Shown one piece after another: positions 16,330 through 24,409 of a stretch of DNA of 64,000 bases. Position numbers and translations under genes: made by a program. Below the pieces are notes generated by a model. The model was not told the DNA's origin, made no database searches, and was given only the letters and a program-made list of their open reading frames with translations. Positions within the stretch are counted from its first letter, which is position 1; the number at the start of each line of letters is the position of its first letter. This stretch comes from Oscillospiraceae bacterium (GTDB taxonomy: Bacteria > Bacillota > Clostridia > Oscillospirales > Ruminococcaceae): contig JAIHAL010000009.1 in the NCBI GenBank assembly GCA_020054675.1, positions 1-64,000 of the forward strand, read 5' to 3'.

Positions 16330-17658
16330 ATGCCGGTAAAAGTTGGTATGGTTTCGCTTGGATGTTCAAAAAACCAAGTTGATGCCGAAAGGATGCTTTA
16401 TAAAATAAAGGAGGGAGGATATAAGCTTGTTGCGGATGCCGCGCTTGCCGATGTGGTGATAATAAACACCTGCGGCTTTATAGAATCGGCAAAGGCGGAG
16501 GCAATAGAAACAATACTTGAATTTGCGCGCCTTAAAAAGGAAGGCAAGGTAAAGAAAATAATCATTTCCGGCTGCCTTGCGGAAAGATACCGCGAGGAGG
16601 TAGCAAGCGAAATTCCGGAGGCCGATGCGGTTATAGGCATAGGTTGCAATTCGGATATATGCTCCGTTTTGGAAAGCGTTTTGGAAAGTGAAAAGGTCGT
16701 AAAATTTGGCGAAAAGGAAGAACTTTCGCTTGGCGGCGGAAGAATTTTGACGACCTTGCCTTTTTATTCATACTTAAAGGTAGCCGAGGGATGTGACAAC
16801 CGCTGTACCTATTGCGCGATACCGTCAATAAGAGGGCGCTTTCGTTCAAAACACATCGGCGCTTTGATTGAAGAGGCAAAATCTCTTGCCGAAATGGGAG
16901 TTAAGGAACTTAACGTGATTGCCCAGGATACCACAAGGTACGGCGAGGATTTGTACGGAAAGCTGATGCTTCCCGAGCTTTTGCGTGAGCTTTGCAAGAT
17001 AGACGGCCTGCATTGGATAAGGGTGCTTTACTGCTATCCGGAACGCGTTACGGACGAGCTTTTGGAAGTCATTGCAAGCGAGCCTAAAATAGTCAAGTAC
17101 ATGGATTTGCCGATACAGCACGTAAACGGCGAGGTTTTAAAGAGGATGAACCGCAGGGGCGATGCAGAATCCCTTAAAGCCTTGATTTTAAAGATAAGGG
17201 AAAAAGTCCCCGGAATAATTTTAAGGACAACCCTTATAACAGGTTTCCCCGGAGAAACTAAAGAGCAGTTTGAGGAAATGGCCGAGTTTGTAAAGGAAAT
17301 GGAATTTGACAGGCTTGGCTGCTTTACCTATTCGCTTGAAGAGGGTACTCCCGCGGCAAAACTTGACGGACAGATTGATGAGGAAACCAAGCGCCGCCGC
17401 GCCGACAGCATTATGGAAACCCAGCTCATAATTTCCGACAAGAAAAATAAGGAAATGATAGGAGAAGAAGTCGAGGCGGTCGTTGAGGGCTTTGACCGCT
17501 ATGCGGAATGTTTTTTCGGCAGGACTGCCGCAGATGCTCCCGACATAGACGGAAAGATTTTCTTTACAAGCTCCAAAAAGCTTATCCCCGGACAGTTTGT
17601 AAAGGTAAGGATAAACGATACGCTTGATTATGATTTGCTTGGGGAGGTGCTGGAATGA
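16330..17658 (+). CDS. rimO: Ribosomal protein uS12 methylthiotransferase
   Basis: 442 residues. Adds a methylthio group to the conserved Asp of ribosomal protein S12. UPF0004 domain with Cys12, Cys48 and Cys82 (GCSKNQVDAE, NTCGF, SGCLAE) for the second iron-sulfur cluster. Radical SAM motif CDNRCTYC at 155-162, followed by AIPSIRGRFRSK. A C-terminal TRAM domain lies at about 375-440. RimO rather than MiaB is indicated by the MVSLGCSKNQVDAE start and VIAQDTTRYGEDLYG. The ATG at 16330 follows AAGGAG by 7 nt. It overlaps pgsA by 4 nt. Confidence 0.96.
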   Translation: MPVKVGMVSLGCSKNQVDAERMLYKIKEGGYKLVADAALADVVIINTCGFIESAKAEAIETILEFARLKKEGKVKKIIISGCLAERYREEVASEIPEADAVIGIGCNSDICSVLESVLESEKVVKFGEKEELSLGGGRILTTLPFYSYLKVAEGCDNRCTYCAIPSIRGRFRSKHIGALIEEAKSLAEMGVKELNVIAQDTTRYGEDLYGKLMLPELLRELCKIDGLHWIRVLYCYPERVTDELLEVIASEPKIVKYMDLPIQHVNGEVLKRMNRRGDAESLKALILKIREKVPGIILRTTLITGFPGETKEQFEEMAEFVKEMEFDRLGCFTYSLEEGTPAAKLDGQIDEETKRRRADSIMETQLIISDKKNKEMIGEEVEAVVEGFDRYAECFFGRTAADAPDIDGKIFFTSSKKLIPGQFVKVRINDTLDYDLLGEVLE

Positions 17659-18218
17659 ATCTTCCAAACAAGCTTACTGTTTTAAGGGTACTGATGGTGC
17701 CGTTTTTTGTTCTCTTTGCCCTTTGCGAAGGGATTCCGCAGCATTTCTTTTGGGCGCTTTTGTTTTTTGCCGGAGCATCCATAACCGATGCTCTTGACGG
17801 GCATATTGCAAGGAAAAACAACCTCATTACCGATTTTGGCAAATTCCTTGACCCGCTGGCTGATAAAATACTTGTCATGGCGGCGCTGATTTGCTTTGTC
17901 GAGCTTCGATTTGCTTCAAGCGTGGCAGTCATGATAATCATTGCAAGGGAATTCATGGTTACCGGACTTAGGCTTGTGGCAAGCGCAAATGTGGTAATTC
18001 CTGCGGGAATATGGGGCAAGCTCAAAACCGCCTTTACAATGGCTGCCGTGGTTTTGATTTTGTTTATGCAGGGGCTGTCGGAGGCCGGCTTTGCTTTCGG
18101 CGGATTTGACATAAACATTGCAGGCGGGATTCTTGTCTGGATTGCCGCGGCACTTACGGTGATTTCGGGTGCGCAGTACCTTTGGGCATACAGAAAATAT
18201 ATTGACCCGAAAAAATAA
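17655..18218 (+). CDS. pgsA: CDP-diacylglycerol-glycerol-3-phosphate 3-phosphatidyltransferase
   Basis: 187 residues, integral membrane. The CDP-alcohol phosphatidyltransferase motif D-G-x2-A-R-x8-G-x3-D-x3-D is complete (Asp48, Gly49, Ala52, Arg53, Gly62, Asp66, Asp70). It makes phosphatidylglycerol phosphate, the precursor of anionic phospholipids. About six membrane helices. ATG overlaps the rimO stop (ATGA), and the rimO-pgsA pairing is common in Firmicutes. It is the last gene of the run that starts at 9193. Confidence 0.95.
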   Translation: MNLPNKLTVLRVLMVPFFVLFALCEGIPQHFFWALLFFAGASITDALDGHIARKNNLITDFGKFLDPLADKILVMAALICFVELRFASSVAVMIIIAREFMVTGLRLVASANVVIPAGIWGKLKTAFTMAAVVLILFMQGLSEAGFAFGGFDINIAGGILVWIAAALTVISGAQYLWAYRKYIDPKK

Positions 18219-18223
18219 AATGC

Positions 18224-18252
18224 TTGCATTATTTGTATTTTTTGAGTATAAT
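18224..18252 (+). promoter_or_regulatory. Promoter of the cysE-cysS T-box transcript
   Basis: TTGCAT (18224-18229), 17 nt, TATAAT (18247-18252). Transcription would start near 18259, at the head of the T-box leader. Confidence 0.8.
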
Positions 18253-18259
18253 ATATGGT

Positions 18260-18513
18260 AACATATTTAAAGGCGTAGCAGTCAGAGTAGCTTAATGTCC
18301 GATTTACAGAGAGCGCCGGAGGCTGGAAAGGCGTATGAGGGATTAAGTGAAGTGCGGCTGTCAGCCCGGGCGGGGAAAATAATAGTATCCGACCGCGAAA
18401 TTCCGCGTTAAGGAAAAATGAGAAAGCGGTTTTGCCGCTTTAAATCGGAGTGGAACCGTGGCAAAAAGGCCGCCTCCTTGGGTTTTTAATATATTTCCTA
18501 AGGAGGCGTTTTT
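18260..18513 (+). promoter_or_regulatory. T-box riboswitch leader, cysteine-specific
   Basis: Stem I carries an AGAGAGCGCC...GGCG distal arm and, on its 3' side, GTGAAGTGCGG, in which TGC (Cys) sits where the specifier codon belongs. The T-box sequence TGGAACCGTGG lies at 18451-18461. A terminator stem CGCCTCCTT (18471-18479) / AAGGAGGCG (18500-18508) is followed by TTTTT. Uncharged tRNA-Cys should stabilise the antiterminator and switch on cysE and cysS. Class and downstream genes agree; stem boundaries are approximate. Confidence 0.92.
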
Positions 18514-18533
18514 GATTTTAAGGGGTGATTTTT

Positions 18534-19214
18534 TTGCTTGAAAAAATAAAACAGGATATAGAATCTATAAAAGAACGCGACCCTGCCGCAAGGAGCACTT
18601 TGGAAATAATACTCACTTATACGGGGCTTCATGCGCTGATTTTTTACAGGGTGGCGCATTGGTTTTACAACATGAGGCTTTATACGGTTGCAAGGATAAT
18701 TTCCCAGACAGGCAGGTTTCTTACGGGAATAGAAATACATCCCGGGGCAAAAATAGGCAAGGGGCTGTTCATTGACCACGGCATGGGGGTTGTAATAGGG
18801 GAAACCGCCGAGATAGGGGATAATTGCCTGCTTTATCAGGGGGTTACCCTTGGCGGTACGGGAAAAGACAAGGGCAAGCGGCATCCCACGCTTGGGAATA
18901 ATGTAATGGTTGGCGCAGGGGCAAAAATCCTTGGCCCGTTTAAGGTTGGGGATAATTCGAGGATTGCGGCAAATGCCGTTGTGCTTGAAGAAGTTCCGCC
19001 GAACAGCACTGCCGTGGGAATTCCGGCAAGAATAGTAAAGCGCGATGGCAAAAGGGTTTGCGAGGAGCTTGACCAGGTGCATATTCCAGACCCGGTTGCA
19101 CAGGAATTTTGCAAAATGAGGCAAAGGCTTGAAAACCTTGAAAAATGCGTAAACGCTCTTTCGAAAAAGGAAGAAATACGCAACATTGCCGAAAAATACA
19201 AGAAAAATCCGTAA
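18534..19214 (+). CDS. cysE: Serine O-acetyltransferase
   Basis: 226 residues. Transfers acetyl from acetyl-CoA to L-serine, the first step of cysteine synthesis. The N-terminal helical part ([34 protein letters not shown]) is followed by a left-handed beta helix with [20 protein letters not shown] and [15 protein letters not shown], which carry the catalytic His/Asp and the CoA loop. The start is taken as TTG at 18534, with AGGGGTG 6 nt upstream. An in-frame GTG at 18525 lacks a binding site. It lies just behind the Cys T-box and before cysS, so its supply function is tied to tRNA-Cys charging. Confidence 0.95.
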   Translation: MLEKIKQDIESIKERDPAARSTLEIILTYTGLHALIFYRVAHWFYNMRLYTVARIISQTGRFLTGIEIHPGAKIGKGLFIDHGMGVVIGETAEIGDNCLLYQGVTLGGTGKDKGKRHPTLGNNVMVGAGAKILGPFKVGDNSRIAANAVVLEEVPPNSTAVGIPARIVKRDGKRVCEELDQVHIPDPVAQEFCKMRQRLENLEKCVNALSKKEEIRNIAEKYKKNP

Positions 19215-19227
19215 AAGAGGTAAAGTC

Positions 19228-20622
19228 ATGAGGATATACAATACTTTGACAAGGCAAAAGGAAGAATTTGTTCCCGTAAACGAGGGGCAGGCGGGAATTT
19301 ATGTATGCGGCCCTACCGTTTACAATTTCATCCACATAGGCAATGCGCGCCCGATGTGCGTATTTGACGTTTTAAGGCGTTTCCTTGCTTACAGGGGATA
19401 CAAAGTAAAATATGTTTCTAATTTTACGGACGTTGACGATAAGATAATAAAGCGCTCCATTGAGGAGGGCATTCCGGCAAGTGAAGTTTCGGAAAAATAT
19501 ATAGCCGAGTACAAAAAGGATGCCAAAGGACTTAATGTGATGGATGCTGATATTCATCCGAAAGTAACCGAAAACATGGATATAATAATAGACATAATAA
19601 AAACGCTTGTAGAAAAAGGCTTTGCGTATGAAAGCGGCGGGGATGTTTATTTCAGGACATCAAAGTTTGCGGAATATGGAAAGCTTTCCAAAATGCCGCT
19701 TGAAGAGCTTCAAGCCGGAGCAAGGATTGATATAAACGAGCAAAAAGAGGATGCCATGGATTTTGCCGTTTGGAAAGCGGCAAAGGAGGGCGAGCCTTTC
19801 TGGGAATCCCCTTGGGGCAGAGGCAGGCCGGGCTGGCATATTGAATGCTCCGCCATGTCAAGGCATTATATAGGGGATACGATAGATATTCACGGCGGGG
19901 GGCAGGATTTGATTTTCCCGCACCATGAAAATGAAATCGCGCAAAGCGAATGCGCCACAGGAAAGCCGCTTGCAAATTATTGGATGCACAACGGCTATAT
20001 AAATGTGGATAATAAGAAAATGTCAAAATCCGCAGGCAATTTCTTTACTGTAAGGGATGTTGCCGAGAAATACGGATACGAAACGATACGATTTTTGATG
20101 ATACAGGCGCATTATCGTACGCCTATAAATTACAGCCTTGAACTTTTGCAGGCGTGCAAGGCATCCCTTGAAAGGCTTTACAACTGCCGCGATACTCTTG
20201 AAAGGGCAATCGGAAATGCAAAGGACGGGAATGTTCCTGAATGGGCAAATGAGACCTTTGAAAAAAGGAAAAACCAATTCATAGAGGCGCTTGAAGATGA
20301 CCTTAATACGGCGGATGCGCTTGCGGCGCTTTTTGAGCTTGCAAGGGAGCTTAATATAATGTCCTCCGATGCATCTTCTTCAAAAGCGCAGCTTTCAAAG
20401 GGCCTTGAACTTTTCAACGAGCTTGCGGGAGTGCTTGGAATCCTTTATGAAAAAGGCGGGGAGGAAATCCCGAAAGAAGTGCTTGAACTTGTTGAAGAGC
20501 GCAAAGCGGCAAGAAAAGAGAAAAATTTTGCAAAGGCCGATGAAATAAGGGATAAAATTGCCGCCATGGGATATGCTGTTGAGGAAACAAGACAGGGCAC
20601 AAGAATTTACAAAAAAAGTTAA
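19228..20622 (+). CDS. cysS: Cysteinyl-tRNA synthetase
   Basis: 464 residues, class I synthetase. Zinc ligand Cys27 in YVCGPTVYNFIHIGNARP, which also holds the HIGN form of the HIGH motif (36-39). PGWHIECSAM and FPHHENEIAQSE add the other zinc ligands, and KKMSKSAGN carries the KMSKS loop. The C-terminal helical tRNA-binding part is complete. The ATG at 19228 is 13 nt after cysE, with AGAGG upstream. Joint T-box control with cysE links amino acid supply and charging. Confidence 0.97.
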   Translation: MRIYNTLTRQKEEFVPVNEGQAGIYVCGPTVYNFIHIGNARPMCVFDVLRRFLAYRGYKVKYVSNFTDVDDKIIKRSIEEGIPASEVSEKYIAEYKKDAKGLNVMDADIHPKVTENMDIIIDIIKTLVEKGFAYESGGDVYFRTSKFAEYGKLSKMPLEELQAGARIDINEQKEDAMDFAVWKAAKEGEPFWESPWGRGRPGWHIECSAMSRHYIGDTIDIHGGGQDLIFPHHENEIAQSECATGKPLANYWMHNGYINVDNKKMSKSAGNFFTVRDVAEKYGYETIRFLMIQAHYRTPINYSLELLQACKASLERLYNCRDTLERAIGNAKDGNVPEWANETFEKRKNQFIEALEDDLNTADALAALFELARELNIMSSDASSSKAQLSKGLELFNELAGVLGILYEKGGEEIPKEVLELVEERKAARKEKNFAKADEIRDKIAAMGYAVEETRQGTRIYKKS

Positions 20623-20640
20623 AAAGAAAGGTTTTTGTTT

Positions 20641-21339
20641 ATGATAAAAAAATACTTTGCTCCTTTTGCGGGAATAATTTTGTCGGTAGCGCTTTTTGCC
20701 GGATGTTCAAAGGCAAAGGCGGATGTTGAGATAGCAAACTTCACTCCTCCGCAAAAAGGCGAAAAAATAGGTGTTATAACAGTAAAGGACTTTGGGACTA
20801 TAAAAGTAAAGCTCTTCCCCGAATATGCTCCAAAGGGCGTTGAAAACTTTGAGGGGCTTGCGGATATGAATTATTACGACGAGCTTATTTTCCATAGAGT
20901 CATAAAGAATTTTATGATTCAAGGCGGAGACCCCAAGGGCAACGGCACAGGCGGAAACAGCATATGGGGAAAAGAGTTTGACCTTGAACCATCCGAGCAT
21001 CTTTACCATTTTACGGGAGCGGTGGCTTATGCCCATGCGGCAAGCGGAGGAAACGGCAGCCAGTTTTATATAGTTTCATCGCTTGATTCGTCTTTGACTG
21101 ACGAGGGAATCAATGACATTTTAAAGCAAAAAGGAACCACTCTTCCTAAAAATGTAATTGAAAAGTACAAAGAAGTCGGCGGCCAGCCCTATCTTGACGG
21201 GGATTATACCGTTTTCGGGCAAGTTTTTGAGGGGCAGGATGTCGTTGACAAAATAGCAAAAGTCGAAACTGATGAAAATGACAAGCCGGTTAATCAGGTA
21301 ATGATTCAAAGCATTGAAATAGTTGATTATGAGGGGTAA
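20641..21339 (+). CDS. Lipoprotein cyclophilin-type peptidyl-prolyl isomerase
   Basis: 232 residues. Signal peptide with lipobox LFAGC, so it is probably anchored outside the membrane, where it would help exported proteins fold. The cyclophilin core is seen in FGTIKVKLFPEYAPKGVENF, IFHRVIKNFMIQGGDPKGNG and GSQFYIV. The active-site Arg (FHRV) and Gln (FMIQGGD) are present. An insert of ~30 residues (SLTDEGINDILKQKGTTLP) before VFGQVFEGQDVVDKI is typical of clostridial members. ATG is 18 nt after cysS; a terminator follows at 21394. Confidence 0.93.
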   Translation: MIKKYFAPFAGIILSVALFAGCSKAKADVEIANFTPPQKGEKIGVITVKDFGTIKVKLFPEYAPKGVENFEGLADMNYYDELIFHRVIKNFMIQGGDPKGNGTGGNSIWGKEFDLEPSEHLYHFTGAVAYAHAASGGNGSQFYIVSSLDSSLTDEGINDILKQKGTTLPKNVIEKYKEVGGQPYLDGDYTVFGQVFEGQDVVDKIAKVETDENDKPVNQVMIQSIEIVDYEG

Positions 21340-21393
21340 AACAGGTCCTGAAAATTAAATTGCGTAAAAAATTATTCATATTTTTAATAATTA

Positions 21394-21419
21394 AGCCCGA
21401 AAGTTTTCACTTTCGGGCT
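21394..21419. terminator. Bidirectional hairpin terminator between cyclophilin and rlmH
   Basis: A perfect 11-bp stem AGCCCGAAAGT/ACTTTCGGGCT with a 4-nt loop between converging genes. T-rich flanks are present on both sides. Nearly the same hairpin is used at 31462-31485. Confidence 0.85.
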
Positions 21420-21427
21420 GTTTTCAA

Positions 21428-21913
21428 TCATTTATGATATTTTCCGTTTCCAATGATTTGAAATCCTCTGTATATCTGCTCCAAGAGCATAAGCCTTGCA
21501 AGCTGATGCGGGAAGGTCATTTTTGACATGGAAAGCCTTAAATCGCAAAAATCCTTAACTTCTCCGGCAAGGCCGAAAGAGCTTCCGATAACAAAATTAA
21601 ACGTGCTTTTACCTAAAACAGAATTTTTTTCTATAATCTCCGAAAATTCCTCACTGGAAAATTGCCGCCCTTCTATACACATAGCAATATTATAAGAGCT
21701 TTTTTCCTTGAGAATGTGCAGAATCAGCTTTCCCTCATCCGAAAGGGCGGAGGAAATCTCCTTTTCCGACGGGTTTTCAGAAAGTCTGCTTTCGGCAAGC
21801 TCAAAAATTTTTGGCTTGCAAAAAGCGCCAAGCCTTTTTACATACTCGGCGCAAGCATCCCTTAAAAAAGATTCTTTTAATTTCCCAACGGCAATAATAT
21901 TTACATTAAGCAT
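21428..21913 (-). CDS. rlmH: 23S rRNA (pseudouridine1915-N3)-methyltransferase
   Basis: 161 residues, SPOUT family (alpha/beta knot). Methylates pseudouridine 1915 in helix 69 of 23S rRNA. The N-terminal NIIAVGKLKESFLRDACAEY and the C-terminal knot motifs FVIGSSFGLAGEV and LSMSKMTFPHQLARLMLLEQ match RlmH (YbeA/YydA), ending in the usual NGKYHK. The Ser-Ser in IGSSFG replaces the more common IGGxxG. It is the last gene of the murA-walJ-rlmH transcript. Confidence 0.96.
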   Translation of the reverse strand: MLNVNIIAVGKLKESFLRDACAEYVKRLGAFCKPKIFELAESRLSENPSEKEISSALSDEGKLILHILKEKSSYNIAMCIEGRQFSSEEFSEIIEKNSVLGKSTFNFVIGSSFGLAGEVKDFCDLRLSMSKMTFPHQLARLMLLEQIYRGFQIIGNGKYHK

Positions 21914-21940
21914 AAATCAACTCTTATTTTACAAAACGTA

Positions 21941-22717
21941 TTAAAAAACAACGCATTTCCCCACAGTTTCGACAGGAGCAACTTCAAGCAGATAATCCTT
22001 GTCCCTTGCAAAGCCGTTAAGCCCTGAAACGGCAGCGGCGGCCGCAATTTGCGGGGTGTTGTTCTCTTGGCTTAAATGCGCAAGGATTATCCTCGTAGTC
22101 CCGATTTCAACAAGCTTTTTAAGCTGTTCCGCACAATCTGAATTTGAAAGGTGTCCGTGCTTTGAACGTATCCGCTTTTTCAAATATTCCGGATAACTGC
22201 CGCATTTCAGCATTTTTTCATCGTAATTCGATTCAAGCATAACAAGTTCGCAGCCGTTTAAATTCCTTTCGACTTCCGGAGTAACATGTCCCAAGTCAGT
22301 ACAAACGGCGCAGGTCTTTCCGTCGGATGTTATTATCCTGTATCCGCAGCTTTGCATGGCATCGTGCGGAGTATCAAAAGGGGTTATCTCCATTCCAGCC
22401 GCCTCAATGCTCGAATTTATTTCATCATACCTTGAATTTATAAATCCGCCGTCCAAAAGATACTGTAAAGTTTTTCCCCTTGCATAAACCGGTATGCCCG
22501 TTCTTTTCGTAAAAACCGAAAGGCCTCCCACATGGTCGGAGTGTTCATGTGTAATGAATATTGCCTTTACAGCCGAAACCTCAAGCCCGCACCTGTCAAA
22601 AGCCTCAAAAAGCCTTTTGCAGGAAACCCCTGCATCTATTAAAATGCCTTCTTTTTGGGTCCCTATGTAAGTTGCGTTCCCCCTGCTCGAACTGAACAGG
22701 GGATATATCCTTGCCAT
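21941..22717 (-). CDS. MBL-fold metallo-hydrolase, WalJ/YycJ-like
   Basis: 258 residues. Metallo-beta-lactamase fold with the metal motif THEHSDHVGG, upstream SSSRGNATYIG and the second-half ligands DLGHV and HLSQ. It matches the YycJ/WalJ group of MBL exonuclease-like proteins, which in Bacillus lies near walRK and rlmH. Nuclease activity on DNA has been reported for the family; the substrate here is not shown. The ATG at 22717 is preferred over an adjoining GTG (GAAAGG 9 nt upstream). It sits between murA and rlmH with gaps under 30 nt. Confidence 0.9.
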   Translation of the reverse strand: MARIYPLFSSSRGNATYIGTQKEGILIDAGVSCKRLFEAFDRCGLEVSAVKAIFITHEHSDHVGGLSVFTKRTGIPVYARGKTLQYLLDGGFINSRYDEINSSIEAAGMEITPFDTPHDAMQSCGYRIITSDGKTCAVCTDLGHVTPEVERNLNGCELVMLESNYDEKMLKCGSYPEYLKKRIRSKHGHLSNSDCAEQLKKLVEIGTTRIILAHLSQENNTPQIAAAAAVSGLNGFARDKDYLLEVAPVETVGKCVVF

Positions 22718-22745
22718 CACACCAAACCTTTCAAAATATAAAAAA

Positions 22746-24032
22746 TTATCCTATTGCTTTTCTTACCGCTGAACCGGGAACATTTCTTTTTACAATATCC
22801 GCTCCAAGCCCGCGGAGCTTTGCATCCATATTTTCGTATCCGCGCTCGATATGGTAAATATCCTCAATTTCAGTAGTACCGGTTGCCGCAAGTCCTGCTA
22901 TGATAAGAGCAGCTCCCGCACGCAAGTCGGTTGCCTTTACAGGCGCGCCCGTAAGTCTTCCCGTACCCTCGATTACAGCGACTTTTCCATCAACCGAAAT
23001 ATCCGCTCCCATGCGCCTGAGTTCATCCACATAGCGGAAGCGGTTGTCCCAAACTCCCTCAGTGATTATGCTTGTTCCCTCTGCAAGCGTAAGAAGAGCC
23101 GCCATCTGCGGCTGCATGTCGGTTGGGAATCCGGGATGAGGCATAGTTTTTACGGAAGTCTTTACAAGAGGCCCATCAACCCAGACTCTTATGCTGTCGT
23201 CAAATTCTTCAATATTGACGCCGATTTTTTCAAGCTTTGCCGTTATCGGTTCAAGATGTTTGGGAATGATGTTTTTTATCAAAACATCCCCTTTTGTGGC
23301 GGCGGCGGCAATCATGAAGGTTCCCGCCTCAATCTGGTCAGGGATTATCGAATAATTTGCTCCTGAAAGCTTTGAAACCCCTTTTATTTTTATAACATCG
23401 GTTCCGGCGCCCATGATATCCGCGCCCATTGAGTTAAGGAAGTTTGCAAGGTCAACCACGTGAGGTTCCTTTGCGGCATTTTCTATGACTGTAAGCCCGC
23501 TTGCCTTTACAGCCGCAAGCATGGCATTTATCGTTGCTCCAACGGTAACCACGTCGAGATAAATTTGCGCTCCGAGAAGACGTTCCGCATAAGCGTTTAC
23601 CATTCCGTGGTCAATATTGCAAGATGCGCCGAGGGCCTTAAAAGCCTTTATATGCTGGTCTATCGGCCTGTCGCCCAAATCGCATCCTCCGGGCATGGAA
23701 ACTCTTGCTCTGCCGAATTTCCCTAAAAGAGTGCCCAGAAAATAATAAGAAGCGCGCATATGACGCGCCATTTCGTACGGAACCACAGGCTCCATTATTC
23801 TTGATGAATCTATCTGAATTGTTGACTTATCTATCATTTTAACGTCAGCGCCCATTTCGTACAAAATCCTTATTGCTATTGAAACGTCGCTGATATTGGG
23901 AACATTTTCAATTATACACGGGCCATCCGCAAGTATTGTTGCAGGGATAATTGCCACGGCGGCATTTTTTGCCCCGCTTATCTCCACTTCCCCGAAAAGG
24001 CGGTGCCCTCCGTTTATGATGAATTTTTCCAA
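22746..24032 (-). CDS. murA: UDP-N-acetylglucosamine 1-carboxyvinyltransferase
   Basis: 428 residues. First committed step of peptidoglycan synthesis: transfers enolpyruvate from PEP to UDP-GlcNAc. The start motif GGHRLFGEVEISGAKNAA has the key Lys22-Asn23, and Cys117 in MPGGCDLGDRP is the residue attacked by fosfomycin. Both inside-out barrel halves are complete (LTAVLATAEG-like LLTLAEGTSIITE and DLRAGAALI). The start is TTG at 24032 with GAGGGAGAG 8 nt upstream. A TATAAT-like box near 24064-24069 (minus) lies too close to the earlier in-frame ATG to allow it as start. Confidence 0.96.
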   Translation of the reverse strand: MEKFIINGGHRLFGEVEISGAKNAAVAIIPATILADGPCIIENVPNISDVSIAIRILYEMGADVKMIDKSTIQIDSSRIMEPVVPYEMARHMRASYYFLGTLLGKFGRARVSMPGGCDLGDRPIDQHIKAFKALGASCNIDHGMVNAYAERLLGAQIYLDVVTVGATINAMLAAVKASGLTVIENAAKEPHVVDLANFLNSMGADIMGAGTDVIKIKGVSKLSGANYSIIPDQIEAGTFMIAAAATKGDVLIKNIIPKHLEPITAKLEKIGVNIEEFDDSIRVWVDGPLVKTSVKTMPHPGFPTDMQPQMAALLTLAEGTSIITEGVWDNRFRYVDELRRMGADISVDGKVAVIEGTGRLTGAPVKATDLRAGAALIIAGLAATGTTEIEDIYHIERGYENMDAKLRGLGADIVKRNVPGSAVRKAIG

Positions 24033-24193
24033 AACTTCACTCTCCCTCAGCATTGACATTGGTATTATACCACACATTTCAAAAAAATAAAAGTATTTTT
24101 GCATATTTATTATTGTCATTTTTCAGCAGCTTTATCATTTTTTAATTGTTAGAAATAGAAAACGGCAATCATAGTACATTTTACAATAAAATG

Positions 24194-24207
24194 AGAAAAC
24201 GGTTTCG
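24194..24207 (+). promoter_or_regulatory. LacI/cre-like operator
   Basis: AGAAAACGGTTTCG fits the TGNAANCGNTNNCA pattern except at the two end bases, and it lies in the 377-nt gap between murA and the starch-binding gene. It might serve the LacI regulator at 30403 or CcpA. The rest of this gap is AT-rich, with no gene seen. Confidence 0.4.
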
Positions 24208-24340
24208 CAAATAACATTTTCAATGAAGTGATAATAGCAATTAATTGGTGCTAATAATTGTAAGATATAAACAAAATAAATGCCACAATAAAAAACATAA
24301 TATACAAAATCAATAAGGAAATCATTTTCGCAATTTTCCG

Positions 24341-24369
24341 TTGACGATGTAAAAAATGGGTGTTATATT
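24341..24369 (+). promoter_or_regulatory. Promoter of the starch/maltodextrin cluster
   Basis: TTGACG (24341-24346), 17 nt, TATATT (24364-24369), about 40 nt before the ATG. Confidence 0.75.
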
Positions 24370-24409
24370 GAATTTGGCGATAAAAATAAAAAATTTGGAG
24401 GGGAAACTT

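Noticed and set aside
18498..19241. Minus-strand frame of 247 codons opposite cysE
   Set aside because: It covers the T-box terminator and the hexapeptide-repeat gene in reverse; no support.
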